From: Solirubrobacterales bacterium
GTDB lineage: Bacteria; Actinomycetota; Thermoleophilia; Solirubrobacterales; 70-9
Length of the DNA stretch: 64,000 nucleotides
Direction: 5' to 3'
Assembly (NCBI GenBank): GCA_023958085.1
Contig: JAMLGI010000009.1
Span: forward strand, 48,431-112,430
Shown: positions 25,116 to 33,769 of the stretch, one piece after another
Numbering within the stretch: the stretch's first letter is position 1
Layout: the number at the start of each line of letters is the position of its first letter
The notes under the pieces: model-generated
Databases searched by the model: none
Seen by the model: only the letters and a program-made list of their open reading frames with translations
What the model was told of the DNA's origin: nothing
Made by a program: the position numbers and the translations under genes

Positions 25116-26233
25116 CCTCCGGCCCCGACGATGACGGGATGGCGCCCCGGGAGGATCTGCCGCCGGATCAGGAGTCCGGCGCCGGCGGGATCGGGAGCGC
25201 CCCGGTTCAGCCCCCCGGGATCGGCGCCGTGACCGTCGAGGGAAGCTTCCGTCTGGCCGCCGCAAGGGTGCTGGATCAGCGCGCCAGCGTCCTGGTCACC
25301 GCTGCCAAGGGTGTGCTTGACGTGTCCGCATCGGAACCTGCTGCCGAGTACTGGCTTGCCACCGGAAGGATGCGCTCGGCCCTGCGCCTGTTCAGCCCCT
25401 GTCTGCCTGCCCTCGAGGCGCGCTCCTGCCGCAAGGAGGTTTCCCGGATCGGCAAGGCGGTGCGGGCCCGACGTGACACCGACGCGGCGGTCGAGCTCTG
25501 CGAAGGGGTGATCCGGGAGATGACCCCCGGGTCCGCAGCCGGGCTTGAGCGGGCGCTGGAGATACTGCGGCGACGCCAGTCCGAGCTGAACCGGGAGCTG
25601 GCCCGCCAGATCCACGGCCGACGCCTGCAGGCGCTCCGGGTACGGATCGAGGACCTGGCCGATCAGGCGTCCCGGCCGGTGGCCGGGGAGCATGGTGACT
25701 TCCCGCCGCTGATGGAGGAGCTTCCGGACCCGGTGCTGAAGCTGCTGCTGCGCCGGCTTGAACGTCTGCGGGGGCTTGCGCCGACCGCGCTGCAGCCGGA
25801 AAACCAGCGGGACCAGCACCGGATGCGGGTTGCGGCCGAGCGGCTCCGCTATCTGCTCGAGCTGACCGCTCCGGCCATCGGAAGCCAGGCCCAGACCGCC
25901 CGCCGGGCCGCCCGTGCGCTGCAGGAGACGATCGGAGAGATCCGCGACTCGGACCTGGTTCCACCTGCCCTCGGGCCCGCGGTCGATTCCCTGGTGAGCG
26001 AGGATGTGGAAGCGATGCTGGAACGCGGGCGCGGCAGCAGGGACCTCGATCCGGTGTTGGTGCTGGCGGCACCGAACCGGGCCGCCTATCAGGGCTGCGA
26101 GCTCGCTCTGGTTTACGCCCTGGCCCGGCGGCGCCTGCTCTTCGATCGCTTCCGCCGACTCTGGCTGGAGCAGTCCAGACAGGGAGTCTGGGTCGGCCTG
26201 GAGACCGGGATTCGCCGTAAGATCAGGCAATGA
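25112..26233 (+). CDS. CHAD domain protein
   Basis: A 373-residue all-helical protein with a CHAD domain, a family shown to bind inorganic polyphosphate through conserved basic residues. The two diagnostic helices are ATGRMRSALRLFSPCL (first repeat; the usual leading His is missing) and QHRMRVAAERLRYLLELTAPAI (second repeat, His present), plus an ALQETIGEIRDSDL block. The N-terminal 40 residues are disordered and acidic. Its ATG overlaps the ppx stop, and its own stop overlaps the ppk1 start (both 4 bp), tying it to polyphosphate turnover. It may regulate or localise Ppx or Ppk; this is inferred. Confidence 0.85.
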   Translation: MTSGPDDDGMAPREDLPPDQESGAGGIGSAPVQPPGIGAVTVEGSFRLAAARVLDQRASVLVTAAKGVLDVSASEPAAEYWLATGRMRSALRLFSPCLPALEARSCRKEVSRIGKAVRARRDTDAAVELCEGVIREMTPGSAAGLERALEILRRRQSELNRELARQIHGRRLQALRVRIEDLADQASRPVAGEHGDFPPLMEELPDPVLKLLLRRLERLRGLAPTALQPENQRDQHRMRVAAERLRYLLELTAPAIGSQAQTARRAARALQETIGEIRDSDLVPPALGPAVDSLVSEDVEAMLERGRGSRDLDPVLVLAAPNRAAYQGCELALVYALARRRLLFDRFRRLWLEQSRQGVWVGLETGIRRKIRQ

Positions 26234-28320
26234 CCCCGGCCGATCCATCCCAGTTCTTCAATCGGGAGCTGTCCTGGCTCGACTTCAACCAGCGGGTGCT
26301 GGAACTGGCCGAGGACGAATCGGTGCCGTTGATCGAACGGCTCAAGTTCTGCGCTATCTATGCCTCCAACCTCGACGAGTTCTTCATGGTCCGGGTGGCC
26401 GGCCTCTGGGACCAGGTCGACGCCGGGATCGACGCCCGCGGACCGGACGGTCTCTCGCCACGGGAACAGATCGAGGCGATTCGCAGCCGGACCCTGGAGC
26501 TGGATCGTCGTCTCGATCGGGTGCTCTCGTCCGACCTCCGTCACTCGCTGGCCGACCACGGGATCCGGATCGCCTCGATCGAGGACCTCGACAAGTCCGA
26601 GCGGGCCGAACTCGACCGGCGCTTCGAACGGCAGGTTTTTCCGGCCCTCACGCCACTGGTGATCGGCCTCGGCCGGCCGTTTCCGTACATCTCGAACCTC
26701 TCCCTCAGCCTCGCCGTGATGCTTCACGATCCGGATGCGCAGGCACGGATTCTGGCCCGGGTCAAGGTGCCGAAGGAACTGCTCGGACGCTTCCTCGACA
26801 TCGGTTCGGATGAGGGTCATCTCCTGGTTCCGATGGAGGAGGTGATCGCGGCCAACCTGAGTCAGCTCTTCCCCGGGGTCGAGGTGCTCGACCACGGCTT
26901 CTTCCGGGTCACCCGTGACGCCGACTTCACCGTCAGTGACGAGGCCGACGATCTGCTCGAGGCGGTCCAGAACGAACTGCGCCGCCGCCGGTTCGGCGAG
27001 GTGGTGCGCCTTGAACTGTCCGACCGGATGGATCCGGAACTCGCCGGTCAACTGGTCGAGGTGCTCCAGCTTCAGGAGAACGAGGTGTTCGAGGTGCGGG
27101 GCATGCTCGACGCGACCGACCTCTGGAGTCTGGTCAAGCTGCCCGGTTACCCGGAGCTCCGTGACCCGCCCTGGAATCCGGTGACCCAGCCGCGGTTGAA
27201 GGGAGATGACGGGGAGCCGGCCGACCTGTTCGGAGCGATTCGGCAGGGGGATGTCCTGGTGCATCATCCGTACGACTCGTTTTCCACCTCGGTCGAGCGG
27301 TTCATCGACCAGGCGGTCAACGATCCCGACGTGATCGCGATCAAGCAGACGGTGTACCGGACGAGCGATGACTCGCCCCTGGTCACCGATCTGATCCGGG
27401 CCTCGGAACGCGGCAAGCAGGTGGTCTGCATGCTGGAACTCAAGGCCCGCTTCGACGAGGCGGCAAACATCGGCTGGGCAAAGCGACTCGAGGAAGCGGG
27501 CGTCCACGTGGTGTACGGGATCCCGGGCCTGAAAACCCACATCAAGGCCCTGCTGGTCGCCCGGCGGGAGGGGGACGAGGTGCGGAACTACGTCCACATC
27601 GGGACCGGCAACTACCACTCGACCACGGCCCGGCTCTACACCGATCTCGGACTGTTCACCGCCGACCCCGAGATCGCCGGCGACGTGGCCGAGATGTTCA
27701 ACGTGCTGACCGGGTACTCCCATCCGGCCGGGTACCGCCGGGTGCTGGTTTCACCGACCACGATGCGCTCCACGATCCTGGAGCAGATCGAGGCCACCGT
27801 CGCCGCCCAACGGGAGGGACAGGAGGCCCGGATCCTGCTGAAGATGAACTCGCTGGTCGACCGGACCTGCATCGAGGCGCTCTACGAAGCCTCCCGGGCC
27901 GGGGTGGAGGTGGAGATCAATGTGCGGGGAATCTGCTGTCTCAGACCCGGGGTCCCCGGCCTCTCGGAGAACATCCGGGTGGTCTCGGTGGTCGGCCGGT
28001 TCCTTGAGCACTCCCGGGTGTACGCCTTCCGGCGAGGCGCCGACTGGACCGTCCTGATCGGCTCGGCCGACCTGATGCCCCGCAATCTCGACTCCCGGGT
28101 CGAGCTGGTCACCCCGGTCGATGACGAAACCGCACGTGCCCAGATCCTCGACGTGCTGGAGCGTTCGCTGGCCGACAACACCAACGCCTGGGTGCTGGAC
28201 AGCTCCGGGAACTGGTCCCGGCTCAGCCCCGAAGGGGCCGAACCCCGCTCCGTACAGATCGAGTTGATGGAGCGGCATCTGGGTCTGGCCGCGGCCGCCT
28301 CCCCCGGAATCGGCGGTTGA
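26230..28320 (+). CDS. ppk1: polyphosphate kinase 1
   Basis: A 696-residue enzyme that reversibly polymerises the gamma-phosphate of ATP into polyphosphate. The N-terminal domain begins FFNRELSWLDFNQRVLELAED and includes FCAIYASNLDEFFMVRVAGL. The phospholipase-D-like catalytic domains carry the two active-site histidines in YVHIGTGNYHSTTARLYTDL and FLEHSRVYAFRRG, with LIGSADLMPRNLDSRVELV. Full length. It is coupled by a 4-bp overlap to the CHAD gene. A GC stem (28327-28348) after the stop may end the operon. Confidence 0.96.
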   Translation: MTPADPSQFFNRELSWLDFNQRVLELAEDESVPLIERLKFCAIYASNLDEFFMVRVAGLWDQVDAGIDARGPDGLSPREQIEAIRSRTLELDRRLDRVLSSDLRHSLADHGIRIASIEDLDKSERAELDRRFERQVFPALTPLVIGLGRPFPYISNLSLSLAVMLHDPDAQARILARVKVPKELLGRFLDIGSDEGHLLVPMEEVIAANLSQLFPGVEVLDHGFFRVTRDADFTVSDEADDLLEAVQNELRRRRFGEVVRLELSDRMDPELAGQLVEVLQLQENEVFEVRGMLDATDLWSLVKLPGYPELRDPPWNPVTQPRLKGDDGEPADLFGAIRQGDVLVHHPYDSFSTSVERFIDQAVNDPDVIAIKQTVYRTSDDSPLVTDLIRASERGKQVVCMLELKARFDEAANIGWAKRLEEAGVHVVYGIPGLKTHIKALLVARREGDEVRNYVHIGTGNYHSTTARLYTDLGLFTADPEIAGDVAEMFNVLTGYSHPAGYRRVLVSPTTMRSTILEQIEATVAAQREGQEARILLKMNSLVDRTCIEALYEASRAGVEVEINVRGICCLRPGVPGLSENIRVVSVVGRFLEHSRVYAFRRGADWTVLIGSADLMPRNLDSRVELVTPVDDETARAQILDVLERSLADNTNAWVLDSSGNWSRLSPEGAEPRSVQIELMERHLGLAAAASPGIGG

Positions 28321-28326
28321 GCAGTT

Positions 28327-28348
28327 CCGCCGCCCACCCGGTGGCGGG
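28327..28348 (+). terminator. possible stem-loop after ppk1
   Basis: CCGCCCACC can pair with GGTGGCGG with one bulged base, 6 nt after the ppk1 stop; no T-run. This is a weak call, supported by a fresh -10-like TAGGTT at 28361-28366 before the next gene. Confidence 0.3.
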
Positions 28349-28378
28349 CACGGTCTCTGGTAGGTTGGCACCCCTTCC

Positions 28379-28996
28379 ATGCGCTTCTCGCTAGTCCCAC
28401 GCGACCGGACCTTTTTCGACCTGTTCATCGAGGCCGGCCAGAACACCCTGCGGGCTTCCGGACTGCTCCACGAGATGATGGGCAGCTGGCCCGACGACAA
28501 CGGGCTGGGCCGCGAGATCCTGATCATCGAGCAGGAGGGTGACCGGATCACCCACGACATCATCCGGCGGCTCAACTCGACCTTCGTCACCCCGATTGAC
28601 CGCGAGGACATCTACGGTCTTGCCACCAAGCTGGACGACGTGGTCGACTACATCGAGGAAGCGGCCGATTTCCTCGCGCTCTACCAGATCGAGGCCCCGA
28701 TGGAGCAGGCCCAGAAGCTGACCGAGATCCTGGTCGGATGCTGTGAACAGCTCGCGCTCGGCCTTGAGAACCTGCCCTCCTTCCGTGATCTCGACAAGTA
28801 CTGGATCGAGATCCACCGGCTGGAGAACGACGGCGACCGGGTCTCGCGGGATGCGGTCGCGTCGCTGTTCTCGAACGGCATCGATCCAATGGTCGTGATC
28901 CGCTGGAAGGACATGTTCGCGGTACTCGAAAAGGCGATCGATGCAACCGAGAACGCGGCCCACATCCTCGAGGGCATCGTCATCAAGAACAGCTAG
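28379..28996 (+). CDS. DUF47 / PhoU-like Pit accessory protein
   Basis: A 205-residue helical protein of the DUF47 (PhoU-like) family, usually encoded next to Pit phosphate transporters and thought to modulate them. It has the start FDLFIEAGQNTLRASGLL, the EQEGDRITHDIIRRLNSTFV block and TPIDREDIYGLATKLDDVVDYIEEAADF, which are signature metal-binding E/D-rich helices of this family. The neighbour pit begins 9 bp later. TAGGTT at 28361-28366 lies 12 nt before the ATG, so the leader is very short. It could stand in for the phoU missing from the pst operon (inference). Confidence 0.9.
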   Translation: MRFSLVPRDRTFFDLFIEAGQNTLRASGLLHEMMGSWPDDNGLGREILIIEQEGDRITHDIIRRLNSTFVTPIDREDIYGLATKLDDVVDYIEEAADFLALYQIEAPMEQAQKLTEILVGCCEQLALGLENLPSFRDLDKYWIEIHRLENDGDRVSRDAVASLFSNGIDPMVVIRWKDMFAVLEKAIDATENAAHILEGIVIKNS

Positions 28997-29005
28997 ACCT
29001 GAGCC

Positions 29006-30238
29006 GTGGACGTCCACCTGATCCTGGTCATCGTCATCGCTGCGGCGCTGGCCTTCGACTTCACCAACGGATTCCACGACACCGCCAACGTCGTCGCCAC
29101 CTCGATCTCGACCGGGGCCGCCTCGCCCAAGGCGGCGGTCACTTTTGCCGCGATCCTCAACTTCGTCGGTGCCTTCATCTCGATCGAGGTTGCGTCCACG
29201 ATCGCCAAGGACGTGGTCGATCCGAATGTGATCTCGCTGAATGTGGTCTACGCCGGTCTGATGGGGGCGATCGCCTGGAACCTGATCACCTGGTATTTCG
29301 GTCTGCCGTCATCGAGTTCTCACGCCCTGATCGGCGGGCTGGTCGGCGCCGCGGTTGCCGCCGTCGGTACCGGCGCGGTTGAAACCGCCGGCCTGATCGG
29401 CAAGGTTCTGGTGCCGGCGCTGGTCGCACCGATCCTCGCCTTTCTGGTCGCGGCGGCGGCGATCGCGATCTGTTACCGGATCGTCGGCCACCTGCGGCCC
29501 GGTCCGGTGACCCGCGGCTACCGCTACGGCCAGATCGTTTCCGGTGGCCTGCTGGCGTTGGCGCACGGCACCAACGACGCCCAGAAGACGATGGGGATCA
29601 TCACCCTGGCCCTGATCAGTGACGGGGTTCTCGGTGAAGGCAGCAACCCGCCGACCTGGGTGATCGTCTCGGCCGCTTCGGCGATCGCGCTCGGTACCTA
29701 CAGCGGTGGCTGGCGGATCATCAAGACGACCGGCACCAAGATCATCAAGATGGACTCCGCCCAGGGGTTCTCCGCCCAGGGGGCCGGGGCCGCCGTGATC
29801 ATGGCCTCCTCCCATTTCGGCTTTCCGCTCTCGACCACTCACGTGATCAACGGCGGGGTAATGGGTGCCGGAGTGGCGAAACGGCTTTCCGCGGTGCGCT
29901 GGGGGGTGGCGGGCAACATCGTCGGGGCCTGGGTCCTCACCCTGCCGGCGGCCGCCGCAATCGGTGCGCTCGCCTACGGCATCACGGTGCTGGCCGGCGG
30001 CGGCGCCGTCGGGCCGGTGGTGATCTCGGCCCTCTCTCTGGTCGCGATCGCCGCGGCCTTCATCCGGCGGGCCCGGACCGGAGCGCCTTCTGCCGACGGT
30101 ACCGGAGCCCCGGTGACCGAGGATGCCACCGGACTGATCGTCGAGGGCGGCGAAGTCATGACCGTGGACGGCAAGCCGGTCAGCGAGTCCGGCGCTCTGC
30201 TGGGGGCCGACGACGAACGGGAAGGCCAGGTTCGCTAG
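29006..30238 (+). CDS. pit: low-affinity inorganic phosphate transporter, Pit family
   Basis: A 410-residue membrane transporter importing metal-phosphate by proton symport. The duplicated PiT signatures are present: DFTNGFHDTANVVATSISTG near the N-terminus and ALAHGTNDAQKTMGIITLAL mid-protein, plus GLPSSSSHALIGGLVGAA and FPLSTTHVINGGVMGAG. About ten membrane segments are followed by a 50-residue soluble acidic tail. GTG at 29006 follows the DUF47 gene by 9 bp. Presence of both Pst and Pit suggests low- and high-phosphate uptake modes. Confidence 0.95.
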   Translation: MDVHLILVIVIAAALAFDFTNGFHDTANVVATSISTGAASPKAAVTFAAILNFVGAFISIEVASTIAKDVVDPNVISLNVVYAGLMGAIAWNLITWYFGLPSSSSHALIGGLVGAAVAAVGTGAVETAGLIGKVLVPALVAPILAFLVAAAAIAICYRIVGHLRPGPVTRGYRYGQIVSGGLLALAHGTNDAQKTMGIITLALISDGVLGEGSNPPTWVIVSAASAIALGTYSGGWRIIKTTGTKIIKMDSAQGFSAQGAGAAVIMASSHFGFPLSTTHVINGGVMGAGVAKRLSAVRWGVAGNIVGAWVLTLPAAAAIGALAYGITVLAGGGAVGPVVISALSLVAIAAAFIRRARTGAPSADGTGAPVTEDATGLIVEGGEVMTVDGKPVSESGALLGADDEREGQVR

Positions 30239-30478
30239 ATGCTCGGGGTGGTTGTCGCGATCGACGAACTCTTGATGAGTGTGGTCGCTTCAGCGGTGGC
30301 CGGGGTTGCGGTCACGGTGGTCGTCTCGGTGGCGATCTGGGGGGTTGCCCGATACGTCGACTACCACGACGACGGAAGGCAGGGCGCCGCGATCGCGGCC
30401 CTGCTCACCGGGATCCTCGGGCTGATCCTCACCGCGGCGATCATCATCTCCGGGATCGCCCTGATGGTTGCGGGATAG
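30239..30478 (+). CDS. small two-helix membrane protein
   Basis: A 79-residue hydrophobic protein with two membrane segments (about residues 13-36 and 51-76) joined by a short polar loop, YVDYHDDGRQGA. No family recognised. Its ATG follows the pit stop with no gap, and GGAAGG lies 13-18 nt upstream, so translation is probably coupled to pit. The next small membrane protein begins 6 bp after it. Confidence 0.6.
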   Translation: MLGVVVAIDELLMSVVASAVAGVAVTVVVSVAIWGVARYVDYHDDGRQGAAIAALLTGILGLILTAAIIISGIALMVAG

Positions 30479-30484
30479 GTCGGC

Positions 30485-30835
30485 ATGCGGGTCGCGAGGA
30501 ACATCGCCATCATCCTCGCCCTGGCGGCCGGGGTCGCCTTCCTGCCCAACGGCGGAAACGTCGCCGATGCGGTGATGACCGCGATAACACTTGGCTTCCT
30601 GGCGGCGATCAGCTGGGCGGTCTGGGGACTCGCCCGCTCGCGGGAGTACCTGCTCGACTCGCTGTCCGAACCGCGTCGGGCCCTGCTCTACGCCGGGACC
30701 GGGCTGATCGTGCTGATGATCGCCGGTGCCGGCAATCTGCTGCGGACCGGTCCCGGTACGGTCGCCTGGCTCGCTCTGCTGGCCTCCGGGGTCGCGGTCA
30801 TCTGGCTGGTCCTTTCGGAGGCCCGGTCGCACTGA
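30485..30835 (+). CDS. four-helix membrane protein, unknown
   Basis: A 116-residue protein with about four hydrophobic segments: two near the N-terminus (5-20 and 28-48), one at 68-83 and one at 90-108. The loop ARSREYLLDSLSEPRRALLY is charged. No family recognised. It sits 6 bp after another small membrane protein, and its TGA overlaps a CTG start of the following hydrolase gene. Confidence 0.6.
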   Translation: MRVARNIAIILALAAGVAFLPNGGNVADAVMTAITLGFLAAISWAVWGLARSREYLLDSLSEPRRALLYAGTGLIVLMIAGAGNLLRTGPGTVAWLALLASGVAVIWLVLSEARSH

Positions 30836-31662
30836 ATCTGCGTCTGCTCAGCTGGAATCTTTTCCACGGGCGTGACTTCCCGCCCGGTCTGGATGGCGGC
30901 GTTCCCTGGAGAGTTTTCGGTCACCCGGTGCGCGGGGAGCGGCACCTGCTGGTCAACCGCAACCTGTTTCTCGAGTTCGCGGCGTTCCTCGCCGCCGCTG
31001 ACTGGGACACAGCTCTGCTGCAGGAGGTTCCGCCTCGCTGGGCCTCCGGGCTGGCCCGGGCCACCCGGTCCCGGGCCTTTCGCTCGCTGACTTCACGAAA
31101 CTGGCTGCGTCCCTTCACCTTCCTCGCTGCCCGGAGCAGGCCTCACCTCGTCGGAAGCTGGGAGGGTGGCTCCAATCTGATCCTGGTCCGGTCGTTCGGG
31201 GGTGGCCGGGATCCGGAGTCCCCGGTCGAGCCGGGCCTGGCGGTCGACCGGCGCCGGATGACTCTCGCCTGGAGGCCGGAGCGGCGGGTGGTTTCGATGG
31301 TCAGGCCGCGAACCGGCCCGTGCATCGCCAATCTCCATGCCGGCACCGGTCGCCGGGCCGAGGCGGACGTTCTCCGGGCTGCCGAGGCCGTGGCCGGCTG
31401 GGCGGGCGAGGAGCCGTTGATTCTCGGTGGGGATTTCAACTGCCGTCCGGCCCACACCCGACTCTACGAACGGCTCGAGTCGGAGTTCGGGCTTGCCGGG
31501 GTTTCCGGTCCGGCCTCGATCGATCACATCCTGGTCCGCGGGCTGGCTGCCGACCCGGCCGAGGTCTGGCCACCGCCCCGCCGGGACGTGCCCGATCCCG
31601 GGTCGGGCCTGCTGATCCGGCTGGCCGACCACGCGCCGGTGTCACGCCGGGTGCAGATCTGA
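30832..31662 (+). CDS. endonuclease/exonuclease/phosphatase (EEP) family protein
   Basis: A 276-residue hydrolase of the EEP (DNase I/exonuclease III-like) fold. All metal and catalytic blocks are visible: LRLLSWNLFHGRD (Asn), TALLQEVPPRW (Glu), CIANLHAGTG, LILGGDFNCRPAHT (Asp, Asn), SIDHILVRG and LADHAPVSRR (Asp-His). The first block lies upstream of GTG 30928, so the gene must start earlier. CTG at 30832 overlaps the preceding stop as CTGA and has GGAGG about 10 nt upstream. EEP proteins may be nucleases, phosphodiesterases or phosphatases; the substrate is unknown. Confidence 0.8.
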   Translation: MNLRLLSWNLFHGRDFPPGLDGGVPWRVFGHPVRGERHLLVNRNLFLEFAAFLAAADWDTALLQEVPPRWASGLARATRSRAFRSLTSRNWLRPFTFLAARSRPHLVGSWEGGSNLILVRSFGGGRDPESPVEPGLAVDRRRMTLAWRPERRVVSMVRPRTGPCIANLHAGTGRRAEADVLRAAEAVAGWAGEEPLILGGDFNCRPAHTRLYERLESEFGLAGVSGPASIDHILVRGLAADPAEVWPPPRRDVPDPGSGLLIRLADHAPVSRRVQI

Positions 31663-31680
31663 CCGGACCCGAGTTCGAAC

Positions 31681-32841
31681 TCAGGACCGGGGCGGACCAC
31701 CCGCGGTTTCGGGGGCCAGATCCAGTTCACCGGTGGTGAAGGCGAGGTCCTTCGGTTCGATCAGGACCCGGCGCGGACCGGACTCCACCCGGCCCGCCGG
31801 CATCGCGTCCAGGCCGAGTTCGGCCGCGATCTCGCAGATCTCCCCGCTGCTGCCCGGTCGGGCGTACACGGCGTACCCGCAGCCCATGTTGAAGGTGCTG
31901 TAGGCGGCGTGGTCGTCCATCCCGGCCTCGCGGACCATGAACCCGAGCACCTCCGGCACCTCGGGGAGGGCGGTTATCCGATAGGTGAAGTCCCGGGTCG
32001 GACGCATCAGCTTGAGAAATCCGTGGCCGGTGACATGGCTGTAGTAGGTGACCGGTATCCCGCGTTTGCCCAGTTCCCGGACCAGGCCGGTGTAGATGAT
32101 CGAGGGATCGAGCAGCGCCTCCCCGAAGTTCCGCCCGCCGGGCAGCGTCGTCCGGTAGCCCTGATCGAGTTCGGACGCGATCTTTCTCGCGAGCGAAGAT
32201 CCGTTGGCGTGGATTCCGTTGCTGGCGATGAACACGATCTCGTCACCGTCGGCAATCTGCTCGCCGAGGATCGGTTTCCCGCCGTCCGGGATCGCCCCGA
32301 TCGCGCTGCCGGCCAGTTCGATCTCCTCCTCCTGCACCATCCCCGGCAGGGTCGGGGACTCGCCGCCGCCCCAGGTGGCCCCGGACTCGGCGCAGGCGTC
32401 GGCCCAGCCTTCGATCAGCGCCCGGTTCCAGGCACCGCCGTCCTTTCCGTACCAGCCGGATGAGCCGGTGGCAAAGTAGGCGTTGACCACCAGCGGAAGT
32501 GCGCCGACGCAGGTGAGGTCGTTGACGATCGCGGCGACCGTGTCCCGGGCGATGTCGGCGAACCGGTTCACGCCGGTTTCCTCCGCGACCTGCCGCGCGA
32601 TCACCGACTTGGTTCCGAGGCCCTCGACCACGAACGAGAAGTGGCGGCCTCCCAGCTCGAAAACGAAGGCCGGCTCTCCCCGGGAGTCGTCGTTGGCCCG
32701 CCCGCCGTGGGCGTCGAGGGCCGGCGAACTCGCCAGGGCTGCGGTCAGCGCCAGACGCTTGCCGGCGTCGAGGGTCTCGTAGTCGACCCCGGCAGCGGCG
32801 TAAGCCGATTCCCCCGCCCCGGAACTACCCACGGGGGTCAC
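31681..32841 (-). CDS. purM: phosphoribosylformylglycinamidine cyclo-ligase (AIR synthetase)
   Basis: A 386-residue ATP-dependent enzyme that closes FGAM to aminoimidazole ribotide in purine synthesis. It begins YAAAGVDYETLDAGKRLAL and has VVEGLGTKSVIARQVAEETG, IVNDLTCVGALPLVVNAYFA, the ATP-binding loop WGGGESPTLPGMVQ, EIVFIASNGIHANGSSLARK, TYYSHVTGHGFLKLMR and FNMGCGYAVYARPG. It is longer than E. coli PurM and of a divergent subtype. GTG at 32841. No other pur gene is adjacent. It converges with the EEP gene (18 bp) and is divergent from the Tad-like genes. Confidence 0.9.
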   Translation of the reverse strand: MTPVGSSGAGESAYAAAGVDYETLDAGKRLALTAALASSPALDAHGGRANDDSRGEPAFVFELGGRHFSFVVEGLGTKSVIARQVAEETGVNRFADIARDTVAAIVNDLTCVGALPLVVNAYFATGSSGWYGKDGGAWNRALIEGWADACAESGATWGGGESPTLPGMVQEEEIELAGSAIGAIPDGGKPILGEQIADGDEIVFIASNGIHANGSSLARKIASELDQGYRTTLPGGRNFGEALLDPSIIYTGLVRELGKRGIPVTYYSHVTGHGFLKLMRPTRDFTYRITALPEVPEVLGFMVREAGMDDHAAYSTFNMGCGYAVYARPGSSGEICEIAAELGLDAMPAGRVESGPRRVLIEPKDLAFTTGELDLAPETAGGPPRS

Positions 32842-33086
32842 CGGGCGAGTTGGCGGGAGCGGGGTTTGGTGCGGAAGGCATGACGGTCGGGGCGTCGTCC
32901 CGGAGGTCGCGGCTCGCTCACGGCAAGATCGTGAATCCGCCCCGGACGGCGAGTGCTGACTCTAACACCGACCGCCGTTCAAACGGCTGGTCCGGACCCG
33001 GAATTACACACTTCTGTGAGCCGCCCGTACGGAAGTTCTTGCACTCAGCGCACCACCCGTGAGCGTCCCGGCCCGAGGCTTGATCC

Positions 33087-33443
33087 ATGTTCATCCGGCG
33101 ACCGGGAAGACACGGCTTTGGACCCGACGAGCGCGGTTCGGTTTCGCTGGAGTTGATCGGGGCGCTGCCGATCGTCCTCCTGGCCACCCTGGTCGCGGCC
33201 CAGATCGGAGTTGCCGGCTACGCCCTCTGGCTGGCCGGAACCGCCGCCCGGGCCGGGGCCCGCGCGGTGCTGACCGGCAGCGCACCGCGAGGGGCGGCCG
33301 AGCGGTCCCTGCCACAGGCTCTGCGGGAGGGACTGGTGGTCGAAGGACGCGATCCGGTCCGGGTCGGGGTGAGGATCCCGCGGCTGCTGCCGCTGTTGCC
33401 GGAGGTCCGGGCCTACGGATCCGGCCGATTGGGGGAACGGTGA
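33087..33443 (+). CDS. TadE-like pseudopilin
   Basis: A 118-residue protein with the TadE/TadG layout: a short basic N-terminus (residues 1-15), then ERGSVSLELIGALPIVLLATLV, whose Gly-Ser-Val-x-x-Glu at the head of a single membrane helix is typical of Tad pseudopilins, followed by QIGVAGYALWLAGTAARAGARAV. The remainder is a small basic extracellular domain. TadE proteins are minor pilins of Tad (Flp) secretion/pilus systems. ATG at 33087 has GAGG upstream. Its stop overlaps the next TadE-like start (GTGA). No tadA, tadB or tadC is in the window. Confidence 0.8.
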   Translation: MFIRRPGRHGFGPDERGSVSLELIGALPIVLLATLVAAQIGVAGYALWLAGTAARAGARAVLTGSAPRGAAERSLPQALREGLVVEGRDPVRVGVRIPRLLPLLPEVRAYGSGRLGER

Positions 33444-33769
33444 ATCGGCAGCGTGGCCAGGCAACGATCGAGGCGGTTGCCGGAATCGCGGCGCTGATCC
33501 TGACCGGGCTGCTCTGCCTCCAGCTGCTCGCAACCGGCTACACCGCCACCATCGCCGACGGGGCGGCCGAGGCCGGGGCGATTGCTGCGATCCGGGGCCT
33601 CCCGATCGAACCGGCGGTTCGTCGGGCGCTGCCGGGCTGGAGCCGTTCAAGGGTCGAGGTGTCGCGCTCCGGATCGAGGGTGGAGGTTCGTCTCCGGCCC
33701 CCGGCGCTGCTGCGGGCGCTTTCCGAGCGGCTGACGGTCACCTCGAGCGCCAGCGGTGTCCCGCGATGA
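33440..33769 (+). CDS. second TadE-like pseudopilin
   Basis: A 109-residue protein with NRQRGQATIEAVAGIAALIL leading into a single membrane helix (about residues 11-30) and TIADGAAEAGAIAAIRG after it, the TadE/TadG pattern. The C-terminal half is a basic domain. GTG at 33440 overlaps the preceding stop by 4 bp and fits the pilin N-terminus; the same frame is open further upstream, but that part lies inside the first tadE gene. Its stop overlaps the start of the large fusion gene, so the three genes are translationally coupled. Confidence 0.78.
   Translation: MNRQRGQATIEAVAGIAALILTGLLCLQLLATGYTATIADGAAEAGAIAAIRGLPIEPAVRRALPGWSRSRVEVSRSGSRVEVRLRPPALLRALSERLTVTSSASGVPR

Noticed and set aside
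22282..26248. Long minus-strand open frames (655 and 658 residues) opposite pstA-pstB-ppx-CHAD
   Set aside because: They mirror strongly supported genes and consist of low-complexity Arg/Asp/Gln/Pro text typical of shadow frames at high GC.
32842..33086. Short open frames in the purM/tadE divergent gap (for example 32850-33062)
   Set aside because: No start signal, no recognisable product and heavy overlap among frames; treated as a promoter region without a confident box.
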